Source: Ascaphus truei
Lineage: Eukaryota > Chordata > Amphibia > Anura > Ascaphidae
NCBI GenBank assembly: GCA_036426205.1
Contig: WSYH01000270.1
Location: forward strand, 1-64,000
Length of the DNA: 64,000 nucleotides
Direction: 5' to 3'
Translations under genes and position numbers: made by a program
Notes under the pieces: model-generated
The model's input: only the letters and a program-made list of their open reading frames with translations
Databases searched by the model: none
What the model was told of the DNA's origin: nothing
In this document: piece by piece, positions 47,835 to 58,377 of the stretch
Layout of the letters: each line of letters begins with the position of its first letter
Numbering within the stretch: the first letter of the stretch is position 1

Positions 47835-48664
47835 TGTCACGGTAGACCAGGTCTTTTAACACCATTTATATTTAAAGGATCAATCACAAGGCAAAACAAG
47901 ACAGTGAAATAAAATGATGTTTATTTTGGATAAATCCTCGGAAACACACTGAAATAGAAAAGACAAAAATATAAACACGGGCGTCTGGTGTATGATGTAT
48001 GGGCATGTATGATATCTACCTTTCCTAGGTGCAGGGACCCACTTCAAATGGGTTTCCCCTGTCCGCTTCTCTGCTTCAGGATATCAGAGCGCTGATCACA
48101 CAGCAACCACTCTGACATGTATCTCCAGCTGGTCACAATCCAACTCCACACTCCTTTCCAGAGTGTCTCTCAGATGGTCCTCTCCACACTCCTTCCCAGA
48201 GTGTCTCACAGATGGTCCTCTCCACACTCCTTCCCAGAGGGTCTCTGCCTCTGAGGGATAACTAAAACTGTGATCAGCAGCACCTCTTATATAGCCCTTG
48301 GTGGCTATCCTTTACCATTGAGCAAAGGCAGCCAGCCAAGAGAACTCAGTGCCTGGGGCTCAGACCTGGTAACTGATTAAATTAACTAGTCCCCTACCTT
48401 TGTTCTGATCATATCTTTTCTATGGAACAGTTCAGCTAAATGGATTACAGAAACTCCCCCCATAGAATGACAGGCACATAACTTAATCTACATTTGCAGG
48501 GCTGATGTTAATTTCATCACCAAATATCTAACCTGGGGGAATTGCTAACACAGGAATAAATACAGACATAAGGTATTTATGTAAAAGACAGGACTTAGAA
48601 TTACACAAAGCTAGCCCACATTCCCTGTACTTCCCCAGACATTACATACATTGACCTGAAATAT
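47835..48664. mobile_element. Possible old LTR, host of the next insertion
   Basis: Starts TGTCACGGTAGACC, with a minus-strand AATAAA at about 47917. A 41-bp motif (ccacactcctttccagagtg, tctcacagatggtcctct) is tandemly repeated around 48150-48245. No matching end found. The complete LTR element inserted into its right side. Confidence 0.3.
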
Positions 48665-49224
48665 TGTCACGGGAGACTCCTGTGGCGGGTAGGATCTCGG
48701 TGGCTGGAACAGCACGAGCGTAGTAGGGGTCACAAGCAGAGATCAGAGGCAGGCGGCAGATAGCGAAGTCAGGAAACAAGCAGAGGTCCGAGGCAGGCGG
48801 CAGGTAGCGCAGTCAGGTAACAAGCAGAGGTCCGAGGCAGGCGGCAGGTAGCGAAGTCAGGTAACAAGCAGAGGTCAGCAACGATGAGACTGGAACAGGA
48901 CAGGGGAGCAAGGACAGGTCTGGGGGCAGGGACTGAGAACAGGAACAAACAGGGACAAGCCAGATTACCAGCAAGGGCTTTTACTGTGAACAGACTCAAA
49001 TACAGGTACAGGTACAGGAAACAGATCAGGATCAGAGGCATGTGCAATAGGAGTCTGACTTCAAGCAAAGGCAAAGGAAAACAGACAGGAAACAGAACTA
49101 TAAGACAGAGACAGGAGCAACAAGAAGACAGACAGACAGAGGAACCCAGAGCAAACAGAAGGCAGCAGCACAACCGGTGGAATAAGAAGCTATGGCTAGG
49201 CAGGAGGTCTAGGCGACCCTGACA
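48665..49224 (-). repeat. 3' LTR of the coiled-coil element
   Basis: 560 bp, has one more copy of a 44-bp subrepeat (agcagaggtccgaggcaggc plus following) than the other LTR. Confidence 0.85.
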
Positions 49225-49237
49225 TTACTCCCCCCTC

Positions 49238-51397
49238 TCAAGAGCGTTCTCCGGATGATCCTCCAGGCTCTTCCCGGAGGCGTTGATGGAAAGGTGACTC
49301 AAGGTGATCCACCTCTGGTGGTTTGTCAGTGGGCAGAGGGTACTCCACAGGTACATTGGGTGCTGCAAGGAACCTCCGAATGGGTGCGTTCAACCCAAAA
49401 GCAGGGGCAGAGACATCAGGAACGTGGGCATCAAGGACAGGTGCAACCTTTCCACATGAGTCAGTGGGGACACAGAGTTGGCTCTCCATGGTCTCCTCTT
49501 GCGACTGCGGTTTCGTGGCATCAACCAATGAAAGACCAGCTATTTGAGTTTTCAGCTCTTGAAGCGGTCCTTCTGCACTTCTTTTCCCACTGAAAGCAGT
49601 TGTCAGTTCAGCTTCTTTGGAGTTGAGTCGCGGCTCCATCTCTCCCAGCTGACTTGGAACAAGGCTTAAATATATTTCATCTCCTTCATTTCTGATCTGC
49701 AGCTGCCAGTACGCCTCCCAGGCCTTGTCCAGCTCCAGCTGCAGCCGGACCTTATCTCGGGCTGTGTGGTCCAATAATTTGCAGGCATCGGCCATTTTGA
49801 CCTCAAAGCGCAGTGTCAGGCCAGCCAGTTGACAGACGGACACCTTCTCTCTCTCCTCCTTTTTGGCAAGTTGTGTCTTGAGCTCAGTGATCTGCGCCTG
49901 CAGCGCTGTGAGTTGCTGAGATGTGTGTTCAGCTGCTAGCTTTAGCTCTTCCATCTTTAGGCGTTGCTGCAATTTCCACTCCTCAGCGAGAGACCCCTGG
50001 TTGAGTGCATTTTGCAATTTTCCACTCAGGGCTTTCAGCTCTTCACTATGATCATTTTGAGCTTGCTTCCATGCATCCCTCATTACGTCTTGGAGCTCTG
50101 ACAATTCCTTTGCCAAGGTCTCAGCTGCCTGCCTTTTCCAGGTCTCTTTCTCCTGGGTGTACTGACTGTTAAAGATGGAGCAGTGTCTCTGCTCCTCCAA
50201 CTCTTGTTTCAGTTTCTGGACCGCCTTGTGTTCCCTCTCATACAGGGTTACCTGGGCTCTAAGCTCCTCCTCCAGCGAGGCTCTGGTTATGCTCAGTGTG
50301 GCCTTCAGCTCCTCATGCTGTTCTTTGGGGACACACTGGGTACTCAAATACTCTTGCAGCATCTTTATCTTGTAGGCAGTCTGGAAACTTTCTTCCTGCA
50401 GAACTCGCTGCTTTTCCTCAGCATTCACCCATTTCTCCTTGGTGTACTGCAGATGTGTACGCAGTTCTCGCAGCTGACTCTGCAACATATTTTCTGCTTG
50501 TGTGCGCCGCTCCAGGGAGACACGTTCTTCTTGCAGCACTCTCTCTGCATTCAGCAGTGCTGTCTGCACGTCTAACTTTTCCTGGGCCAACTTTTTCTTC
50601 TCTCCTAATTCATGGAGTTTATTATCTCCTTCACTGACTTGGACATAGAGATTCTTGCACTCCTGGGTTACCATTTCAAAACTGCTATTTAACCCTTCGA
50701 AGATCTCTCTCAAAGAACGTAGTTCTGTGTTGAAGTGGCAATTCTTCTCCTCGGAGGCTTCCAGTTTTGCGCCAACTTGAGCCATGAAACTCTGGTACTG
50801 GGCATTATCAGCATAGGCCTTCTCCAGCTTACTTGACAGGATCACCCTGTCCCTCTCCAACTGCTCTTTTTCTTTCTCCTGGAGAACACACTTAGTAATT
50901 GCTGAAGATAGACAGCTTTGTAGTGCAGCCTTGGCTTCTTGCTCCTTATCTATACGTCCATAAAGACAATCAATCGTTTTCTGTGAAGCTTGAAGCGTCT
51001 GAGTAGGGGCATCTTTCTTTTCTTCCACTATTCTTGGGATACGTCTGTGAGTTGCCTTAAGCTGCAGCATATCTCTTTCATCAAATGCAGACTCTGAGGT
51101 TAATTTTTCATTCTTAATTTCTTCTGCAACTTCCACAGTAATGCCTCCCTTCTTTTTCTTCTTCTTCTTCCTTGCTTTGAGAAGTTCTGAATAATCAGTG
51201 GTACTGTGTTCACATTTACTGCTCAAGACTGTTTTCAGAGTGGGAGCCATAACTTCAGACATGGGGAAACCAAACTTCCCAAGAAACCAGTAATGCAGAA
51301 AATGTGTCTTTAAAGCAGAAGCATTAAAATGAACAACAGGAATATTAGACACAGAGAGACACAAGATAGGAGAGCTGACCTTTTGAGACTTTAGCAT
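49238..51397 (-). CDS. 719-codon coiled-coil protein with lamin-like segment, inside an LTR element
   Basis: Open from M1 at 51397; M46 (MSEVMAPTLKTVLSSKC, at 51262) looks a likelier start, because residues 1-45 are not charged or coil-like. Residues 67-73 are a lysine run. About 130-515 is almost continuous Glu/Lys/Gln/Leu-rich coiled coil. Residues 536-622 (ADACKLLDHTARDKVRLQLE, then LNSKEAELTTAFSGKRSAEG) match, as I remember the family, lamin coil 1. The tail (650-719) is Pro-rich. No zinc knuckle or catalytic motif. It ends 13 bases from the LTR. Likely a host coding sequence captured by the element, or a coiled-coil Gag replacement. Function unknown; intactness suggests recent spread or selection. 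Confidence 0.7.
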   Translation of the reverse strand: MLKSQKVSSPILCLSVSNIPVVHFNASALKTHFLHYWFLGKFGFPMSEVMAPTLKTVLSSKCEHSTTDYSELLKARKKKKKKKGGITVEVAEEIKNEKLTSESAFDERDMLQLKATHRRIPRIVEEKKDAPTQTLQASQKTIDCLYGRIDKEQEAKAALQSCLSSAITKCVLQEKEKEQLERDRVILSSKLEKAYADNAQYQSFMAQVGAKLEASEEKNCHFNTELRSLREIFEGLNSSFEMVTQECKNLYVQVSEGDNKLHELGEKKKLAQEKLDVQTALLNAERVLQEERVSLERRTQAENMLQSQLRELRTHLQYTKEKWVNAEEKQRVLQEESFQTAYKIKMLQEYLSTQCVPKEQHEELKATLSITRASLEEELRAQVTLYEREHKAVQKLKQELEEQRHCSIFNSQYTQEKETWKRQAAETLAKELSELQDVMRDAWKQAQNDHSEELKALSGKLQNALNQGSLAEEWKLQQRLKMEELKLAAEHTSQQLTALQAQITELKTQLAKKEEREKVSVCQLAGLTLRFEVKMADACKLLDHTARDKVRLQLELDKAWEAYWQLQIRNEGDEIYLSLVPSQLGEMEPRLNSKEAELTTAFSGKRSAEGPLQELKTQIAGLSLVDATKPQSQEETMESQLCVPTDSCGKVAPVLDAHVPDVSAPAFGLNAPIRRFLAAPNVPVEYPLPTDKPPEVDHLESPFHQRLREEPGGSSGERS

Positions 51398-51424
51398 CAG
51401 TCACGGAGATTTATAAATGCAAGG

Positions 51425-51790
51425 AAAAAAAAAACATAGACAGAGAAACCTGTAGTTATATCTGAAACTTTAGAAATCAGGCGTAGGGATATCATATAGA
51501 CAGAGAGAACCTGCAGTTAAATCTGAAACTTTAGAAATTAGGCATAGAAATATTATAGACAGCAGGAAACTACTACAGAGAAAACTTGCAGTTAGATCTG
51601 AAACTTTTGACATCGGACATAGGAATATCAGACAGAGAACCCTGCAGTTAAATCTGAAACTTTTGACATCGGACATAGGAATACCAGACAGAGAACCTTG
51701 CAGTTAAATCTGAAAATGTTGATATCAGGCGTAGGGATATCACAGGTTACAGAGAAACAAACTTGCAGGTAACCCTGAAACCTTAGAACC
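51425..51790. repeat. Tandem repeat of about 57 bp, six copies, in the element's 5' region
   Basis: Recurring agttaaatctgaaactttag and acataggaatatcagacaga, spacing 56-74 bases, between the ORF start and the 5' LTR. Confidence 0.8.
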
Positions 51791-52275
51791 AATCATAGGA
51801 AGAACTACAGATTGCAGGAAAAATCACGGCATGCAGTAACAAAATAATGGAAGCACCCTTGTCCTTTGAAATGGGGACCCTGTGAACAGCAGTGGTCCAA
51901 CCAGGGAAAGCAGCAAACCAAGGCAACCGTCCCAAATAGAAATGTGAGAGTCTGAAAATCTGCAGTGGCCCACCCACAATGCAGAGACAAACCCCTGTCC
52001 AGGTAATGAAAGTCTCAAAATGGCAAAAACAGGTACTGCAGGGAGGGTTTTTTTTTTTTTTTTTTTTTTTTTTTGTAATAGGGAATTCTTCTCAGGGAGA
52101 AAGTAGCACAAAAAACCCTGCAGAAACCTTTGCAGCAACAAAACCTTCAGGGTCCCAACTGGGATTTAAAAAAAACAAAAAAAAAGTACTTATCTTCCTC
52201 TAAGCGGGTGGGGTCTGCTGAAGCAGGAAAGCAGAGAATCTGTTCCAGCGAGATCCAGAAGTGGCCTTTGCTTTC

Positions 52276-52791
52276 TGTCACGGGAGACTCCTGTGGCGGG
52301 TAGGATCTCGGTGGCCGGAACAGCACGAGCGTAGTAGGGGTCACAAGCAGATATCAGAGGCAGGCGGCAGATAGCGAAGTCAGGAAACAAGCAGAGGTCC
52401 GAGGCAGGCGGCAGGTAGCGAAGTCAGGTAACAAGCAGAGGTCGGCAACGAGGAGACTGGAACAGGACAGGGGAGCAAGGACAGGTCTGGGGGCAGGGAC
52501 TGAGAACAGGAACAAACAGGGACAAGCCAGATTACCAGCAAGGGCTTTTACTGTGAACAGACTCAAATACAGGTACAGGTACAGGAAACAGATCAGGATC
52601 AGAGGCGTGTGCAATAGGAGTCTGACTTCAAGCAAAGGCAAAGGAAAACAGACAGGAAACAGAACTATAAGACAGAGACAGGAGCAACAAGAAGACAGAC
52701 AGACAGAGGAACCCAGAGCAAACAGAAGGCAGCAGCACACCCAGTGGAATAAGAAGCTATGGCTAGGCAGGAGGTCTAGGCGACCCTGACA
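52276..52791 (-). repeat. 5' LTR of the coiled-coil element
   Basis: 516 bp, TGTCACGGGAG...CCCTGACA, followed by the AATAT target copy. Confidence 0.85.
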
Positions 52792-53004
52792 AATATACAA
52801 TACCTAGCCAGCCAAATTATGTTTTTTTTAGGGGCACATACCTGGGATTTCCCTTTATTAGGTCCCCCAGCTACCCCTACCATCACAGTGAGATATACTG
52901 TTGCCATTTTCTGGGCAGCAACAGCATTGCTACAAAATGAGCTTTATATTAACATAGGCTGCTAGCAGCTCCTTTAAATAGGGGCCTGTTTTGAGCTGCT
53001 AGAC

Positions 53005-53320
53005 CAGTGGTCGGCAACCTGTGGCTCCTGATCCTCATGCGGCTCTTTCAGCACCTACATGTGGCTCTTCTTATTGTGCTACTCTTGGCTTCTGGGGGCC
53101 AGGCCAGCACTGGTCAGGCCTCTTGTTGCTACCCAGCATCTCCCCAACTGCTGGAATGCCTCCTGCACTGTCCCACGCTGGGCCTCTCTCAAGCTGGTGT
53201 GTTCCGGATGTGCGTGCCGACGTCAGAAATGCCCGGTGTGGGACAGTGCAGGAGGCATGCAAGCAGCTGGGGAGATGCTGGGTGGCAACAAGAGGCCCGA
53301 CTAGCGCTGGCCTGGTCCCC
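53005..53320. mobile_element. hAT-like element with long internal palindrome
   Basis: Starts CAGTGGTCGGCAACCTGTGG, a hAT-type terminus. Arms 53101-53181 and 53234-53313 are inverted copies with about 85-90 percent identity by eye. The right terminus was not found. Confidence 0.5.
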
Positions 53321-53379
53321 CTCCCCCGCAGCCAAGAACAGCACAGTGAGGTAGAAGGAGCTGCAGAGCCTAAATTTAG

Positions 53380-54230
53380 TCAGGGTTGGAAGTGCCAGTA
53401 CCTCTCCGATGGATCCCTCTGCTGGGACCTGGGAAGGAAACGTATCCTCATCGCTCCGATGGTCCTTGGCATCCACGTGGTTCTGCCAGCCGGGAGCAGG
53501 CACATCCGACGCCGCCTCTCGAGGAACCGCCAAGACCTTGGCGTTCCTCCGCTCAAAGTGCACCATCGCCTTCGATGACATCACTGATAAAGGGCTCAGC
53601 TCCCGTTCGCTCGTGGGTTGGCATCTCCACTGCAGCAGCACGTGGGTGACACTCTGGCCGGAGCATCACGATGGAGCGCCCCCTTCACTTTCTTCCAACG
53701 TAGCGTTTGACACGCCCCCTGGGGAAGAGGACCGGGACACCTCGCTTTTGCTGGCGGCGGCTTGCAGGCAGCGGTCCTGCTCCTGCACCACCAACGGAAG
53801 TGCCACAGCCTCCTCCCGGGCAGTCACCTCACCAGATAATTTTTTTTCAGGGTCTGGAACAGGAACACGGGTCCCTTGGGGCGTTCTCTCCCGATGCTGT
53901 GGTCCAGTCCGCACACCTCTGCAGGTAGGCCACATCTTCCATCTGGCCCGGCAGGGGTTGAAGCAATACCTTGGGCTTAAGGTGGGGAGTCTCACATCGC
54001 TTGCATTTGGATTTTAGGCTCATCTCTCTGCCCGGGGAATCGCAGCTGGAGAAAATATATTGCGGGAAACTCTCCCACTTCACTTGTACTACCAGAAAGC
54101 CTCCTGGTAACAGATACTGAGATACAGTGCACTCGGCCATGGTACTGTAGGGGTGTTGTGCGGGAACAGTGGTGATTAGCTCCTACTCCTTGCCTCACCA
54201 CGTGCAATTGAGGGTGCAGTACTGTAGCTC
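53380..54230 (-). pseudogene. Unrecognised minus-strand coding-like region, broken
   Basis: GC-rich, with overlapping minus-strand frames. 53847-54140 starts MAECTVSQYLLPGGFLVVQV and contains SKCKRCETPHLKPK. 53666-53995 has PDPEKKLSGEVTAREEAVAL. 53189-53641 includes MVHFERRNAKVLAVPREAAS. The composition looks coding, but no frame is long and I do not recognise the family. It could be a remnant of a transposon ORF or a processed pseudogene. Confidence 0.25.
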
Positions 54231-54830
54231 ACATCTGGCTACGCCTCTAGTGGTGACACAACATTACTTGCCTCCTTCCCCTGGTGGACCCAGGAGCACA
54301 GGCACACTGTAATAGGCCCGGCTTCACTTTCGTGGCAAGCCTCTCACCGCAGGTGGCCGCTGCTTCATTTTCGCGCTGACCCAAGCACAATTCTGCAACA
54401 GGAAAGCTTGCATCTTGTAAACTTCTAAATACGGTTCTCCCGATTTTGATGGGAACTGCTCCTTTCACATGCTGCAGCTCCTCTGGTGGGGAAGGTGGTC
54501 CCTTGCTGGGCAAGAGTCCCCTAAGATGCTACACACATGGACATTTCAATTATAGCACACCATGGCTCCCTGTGCTGGGGACCGCTATTAGTATTGTTGC
54601 AGCTCCTCAAACGGAGGTCCTGGCCTCCTGAATTTCAACAGCCCCTCTTGGACACTACCCACACATACTGTGAACACCATCCGTTTGGACTATGATGCTA
54701 TAGTCCCCTTCCGAAGTTTCTGGGTCCCCAGGATCCCAAAACACCCCCTCCAGGCACCCTACACATCAGTCCTTAGGATGGCACGATCTAGCACATATTA
54801 GGGAGCGATAAAGGTGGGTATAAGTGGCAC
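54231..54830. other. Intergenic, nothing recognised
   Basis: No repeat ends or convincing ORF. Confidence 0.35.
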
Positions 54831-55014
54831 ACCACTGCTGATAATAAAAATGAAAGAATATTACCTTTTTGTGCTCACCTTCTGTTAATCCCGGCGTCTC
54901 AATGCTGGATCCAAGAATTGGTATAAAAAGTAGGTTAGAAGAAGCACGCAAAAGACTAGGATAGAGTCCAAACAACTTCTATTTGTATTCAATACACCAG
55001 AGGCAGTGAGCACA

Positions 55015-55050
55015 GTGACGTTTCAGGAGCAACTGTCCTTTCTTCAGACC
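55015..55050 (-). ncRNA. Hammerhead ribozyme-like motif
   Basis: Minus strand: CTGAAGA, helix II AGGA/TCCT, GAAAC, GTC triplet, and stem I GGT/ACT with one wobble pair. It sits in a retroelement relic at about 54830-55240. All core bases are present. Confidence 0.5.
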
Positions 55051-55499
55051 AAACACCTGACCTGATTCCCGTGATCCCTCTGCTTTGTTTACATTCTGCG
55101 GTCACGTGATCGGGACATTTAAATGCAGAGAGATACCGGCACCTCATAAAGGGGCCTGTATCTCGGGAAGCAGGGGGTCCCCGGACCTGAAACCAATGCG
55201 GTTCAGCTCCGGAGATCCCCTGCACATCTACACTATGAATAAAAATTGTTTAGAAATATTTTTTATTTTGCCGATGTTTGCGCAGAGAGAGTGGCGGATC
55301 TCTCTCTGCTGCAGACACATATTGGCAGGGGACGGCGTATCGCCAGGTTATCGGAAGACAGACTGTCTCGCCACCGGCTACTCGGCGTTTTGCTTTCGCA
55401 GTGATTCGCCAGGGTTTCGGCCCTTCCTGAATACTGCGAGGGCAAATCGCCAAAATCATGCCGATATGACCCCTGGCGAGAGCATTTTTTCGGCGCTTA

Positions 55500-56397
55500 C
55501 TGCATGAGGCCCTTAGTGAGTAAGGTTTTTAGAGCATACTGAAGTTAGTGAGTTGGGGTATAAGAGCATACTGTAGTTTCGGAGTAAGGGTATACGAACA
55601 TATTGTAGTTAGTGAGTAGGGAATAAGAGCATACTGCAGTTAGTGAGTAGGGTTATAAGAGGATACTGTAGTTAGTGAGTAGGGGTATAAGAGCATACTG
55701 CAGTTAGTGAGTAGGGTTATAAGAGCATACTGTAGTTAGTGAGTAGGGGTATAAGAGCATACTGTAGTTAGTGAGTAGGGGTATAAGAGCATACTGTAGT
55801 TAGTGAGTAGGGGTATAAGAGCATACTGCAGTTAGTGAGTAGGGGTATAAGAGCATACTGTAGTTAGTGAGTAGGGTTATAATAGCATACTGCAGTTAGT
55901 GAGTAGGGTTATAAGAGCATATTGTAGTTAGTGAGTAGGGGTATAAGAGCATACTTTTGCTAGTGAATAGGGGTATAAGAGCATACTGTAGTCAGTGAGT
56001 ACAATAGGTGTATAAAGCATACTGTACTTAGTGAGTAGGGGTATAAGAGCATACTGTAGTTAGTGAATAGGGAAATAAGAGCATACAGAACTTAGTGAGT
56101 AGGGGTATAAGAGCATACTGTAGTCAGGGAGTAGGGGCATAAGAGCATACTGTAGTTAGTGAGTAGGGGTATAAGAGCAGGTACTTGAGTTATGAGTAGG
56201 GGTTAAGAGGCATACGCAGTTAGTGAGTAGGTATAAAGAGCATACGGTAGTTAGTGAGTAGGGGTATAAAGCTACTGTAGTTAGTGATTAGGGTATAAGA
56301 GCTATCTGTAGTTAGTGAGTATGGTATAAAGGCATACTGCTAGTGAGTTGAGTAGGGGTATAAGAGCATACTGTAGTTAGTGAGTAGGGGTATAAGA
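55500..56397. repeat. 32-bp minisatellite, about 28 copies
   Basis: Unit gagtaggggtataagagcat plus actgtagttagt, with variants. Confidence 0.95.
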
Positions 56398-56818
56398 GTG
56401 TAACCCTTTTATCCCATCCCCCCCTAAGTGATCTGGGGGGGTACACTCCTTTGCTGGTTACACAGGTGTATTGGTGCTGAACCTGCAGGTAACAGGGGGG
56501 CTGAGGCTCCGTGGTGGTGTGGGGAGAGCCAGGACAGGGAACAGAGGGTTGAGACAGGTTACCTTGATTGTGTCATTTCTGGGTGGTTGCAGCGCCTCCA
56601 GCCAGTAGGGATCCTCTGAGGTCTTCAGAGGAGGGACCCCCACTGACACTCTTCATTCACCAGAGACAGGGATTTCACACAGGAGTATCTCTTTTCTGTT
56701 AGTCTTTATTCATCAGAGCAGCATACAGCATATCACAGCATTGTCTCTTTGCATGTCTAGGCCCTGTTCAGCTCTCTCTCTCTCATCATGCTCATAGCAG
56801 CATAATTCCCCTCCCTCC
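56398..56818 (-). mobile_element. LTR fragment
   Basis: Begins TGTAACCC like Gypsy LTRs here and has ggttgcagcgcctccag and a minus-strand AATAAA (about 56705). No matching second end before the CR1 sequence begins. Confidence 0.45.
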
Positions 56819-57931
56819 ATGCCCCGGTGGGGTAGAAGGGAGAGAACTTTAAACTTTAGAAAGGCAGATTTTAATAAACTGAGGTCTAATCTAGTAGTAA
56901 TACAATGGGATGATGTTTTTACAGGGAAAATTGTAGAAGATAAATGGGCGGTCTTTAAAACATTGTTAGAAAAGCATACTTATCAGTGTATACCCTTGGG
57001 TAATAAGTATAAAAGAAATAAGTCAAAACCAATGTGGCTAATTAAACAGATAGGGGAGGAAATGGACAAGAAGAGGAAGGCGTTTAGATTCTTTAAGTCA
57101 GAAGGGACAGAGACATCGTATCAGAATTATAAAGAATGTAACAAAAATTGCAAAAGGGCAATCAAATTAGCAAAAATGGATAATGAAAAAAGGATTGCAT
57201 TAGAAAGTAAGGTCAACCCTAAAAAGTTCTTTAAGTACCTTAATAATAAAAAAATGAGTAAAGAAAATATAGGACCCTCTCAATGTGAGATGGGTAGGCA
57301 GATTGTTGGAGATAAGGAAAAAGATGAGGTATTAAACAAATTATTTGCCTCTGTGTTTACCAGGGAAGAATCAAGTTCAATAGTAGTGCCGCAGGAGGAA
57401 GCCACAACCTCCATATTAATGAACACTTGGTTAACTGAGGAAGAAGTTCATAAGCGACTTGAAAAAATTAAAGTAAACAAGCCACCTGGCCCCGATGGCA
57501 TACATCCAAGAGTTCTCAAGGAGTTAAGCTCAGTAATAGCAAAACCATTATATTTAATATTCAAGGACTCCATTTCCACAGGCTCAGTACCACAAGATTG
57601 GCGTAAAGCAGATGTGGTGCCTATATTTAAAAAGGGAGCTAGATCACAACCGGGAAATTACAGACCTGTAATCCTGACTTCAATAGTAGGGAAACTACTT
57701 GAAGGTTTAATACGGGATAATATTCAGGAATACCTAATGGAAAACAAAATTATTAGTAATAGTAAGCATGGATTTATGAAGGATAGATCTTGCCAAACTA
57801 ACCTTATTTGTTTCTTTGAGGAGGTAAGTAGGAATTTAGACCAGGGTAATGCAGTTGATGTGGTCTACTTAGATTTTGCAAAGGCTTTTGAAACGGTAAT
57901 AATATACGCACCTGGATTGAAAACCGGTTGA
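56819..57931 (+). pseudogene. CR1 ORF2: linker and RT N-terminal part
   Basis: 370 codons in one frame. After a basic linker come LEKIKVNKPPGPDGIHPRVL, VPIFKKGARSQPGNYRPVIL and HGFMKDRSCQTNLICFFEEV, then VDVVYLDFAKAFETV: RT motifs 0-A of CR1-type LINEs with the catalytic D of YLDFAKAF. The apurinic endonuclease is missing (5' truncation). The frame breaks shortly after motif A, where a short stretch containing the expected DxxPH region is lost or shifted. Confidence 0.85.
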
Positions 57932-57959
57932 AGGATAGATAACAGAGGGTTGTCATAAA

Positions 57960-58254
57960 TGGAACTTTTTCAGGTTGGGCTAAAGTCGTGAGTGGAGTAC
58001 CTCAAGGATCGGTACTGGGAAGACTGCTTTTTAACTTGTTTATTAATGACCTTGAGGTTGGCATCGAGAGCAAAGTCTCCATCTTTGCTGATGATACTAA
58101 ATTGTGTAAGGTAGTAGAATCAGAGCAGGATGTAATTTCTCTTCAGAAGGACTTGGAGAGACTGGAAACGTGGGCAGGTAAATGGCAGATGAGGTTTAAT
58201 ACAGATAAATGTAAGGTTATGTATTTGGAATGCAAGAATAAAAAGGCGACTTAA
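57960..58254 (+). pseudogene. CR1 ORF2: RT C-terminal part
   Basis: MSGVPQGSVLGRLLFNLFIN contains the GVPQGSVLGP-like motif, and SIFADDTKLCKVVESEQD has the FADD catalytic pair. WAGKWQMRFNTDKCKVMYLE completes the thumb. It stops at 58254. One substitution changes GPLLF to GRLLF. Confidence 0.85.
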
Positions 58255-58377
58255 AAATTAAATGGAGATATATTGGGGGAATCCTTGATGGAGAAGGATT
58301 TAGGAGTGCTTGTAGACAGCAGGCTTAGCAATAGTGCCCAAAGTCACTGACACAAAGGCAAACAAAACCTTATCTTG

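Larger units (their letters stand above)
48665..52791 (-). mobile_element. Complete non-autonomous LTR retrotransposon carrying a coiled-coil ORF
   Basis: LTRs 48665-49224 and 52276-52791 begin TGTCACGGGAG and end GACCCTGACA. Both flanks carry AATAT (48660-48664, 52792-52796), a 5-bp target duplication. On the minus strand a purine tract (gagagggggGAGTAA) directly precedes the left LTR, which fixes the orientation. The LTRs differ by a 44-bp subrepeat and roughly ten substitutions, so insertion is recent. The interior (3 kb) holds one long ORF and tandem repeats, with no protease, RT, RNase H or integrase motif seen. Confidence 0.85.
56819..58377 (+). mobile_element. CR1-clade LINE, 5'-truncated and interrupted
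   Basis: Contains the RT part of ORF2 in two pieces, then ends where a Gypsy LTR inserted (TGTAACGGG at 58378). The tail would read MEKDLGVLVDSRLSNSAQ, typical of CR1 C-termini, with a frameshift just after it. No CR1 3' microsatellite is seen. Confidence 0.85.

Noticed and set aside
48884..49222. 112-codon ORF rich in Arg/Gln (also at 52553-52789)
   Set aside because: It lies in the LTRs and results from purine-rich repeated sequence on the strand opposite to the element.
50175..50637. Plus-strand ORFs of 66-130 codons
   Set aside because: Shadows of the 719-codon minus-strand coiled-coil ORF.
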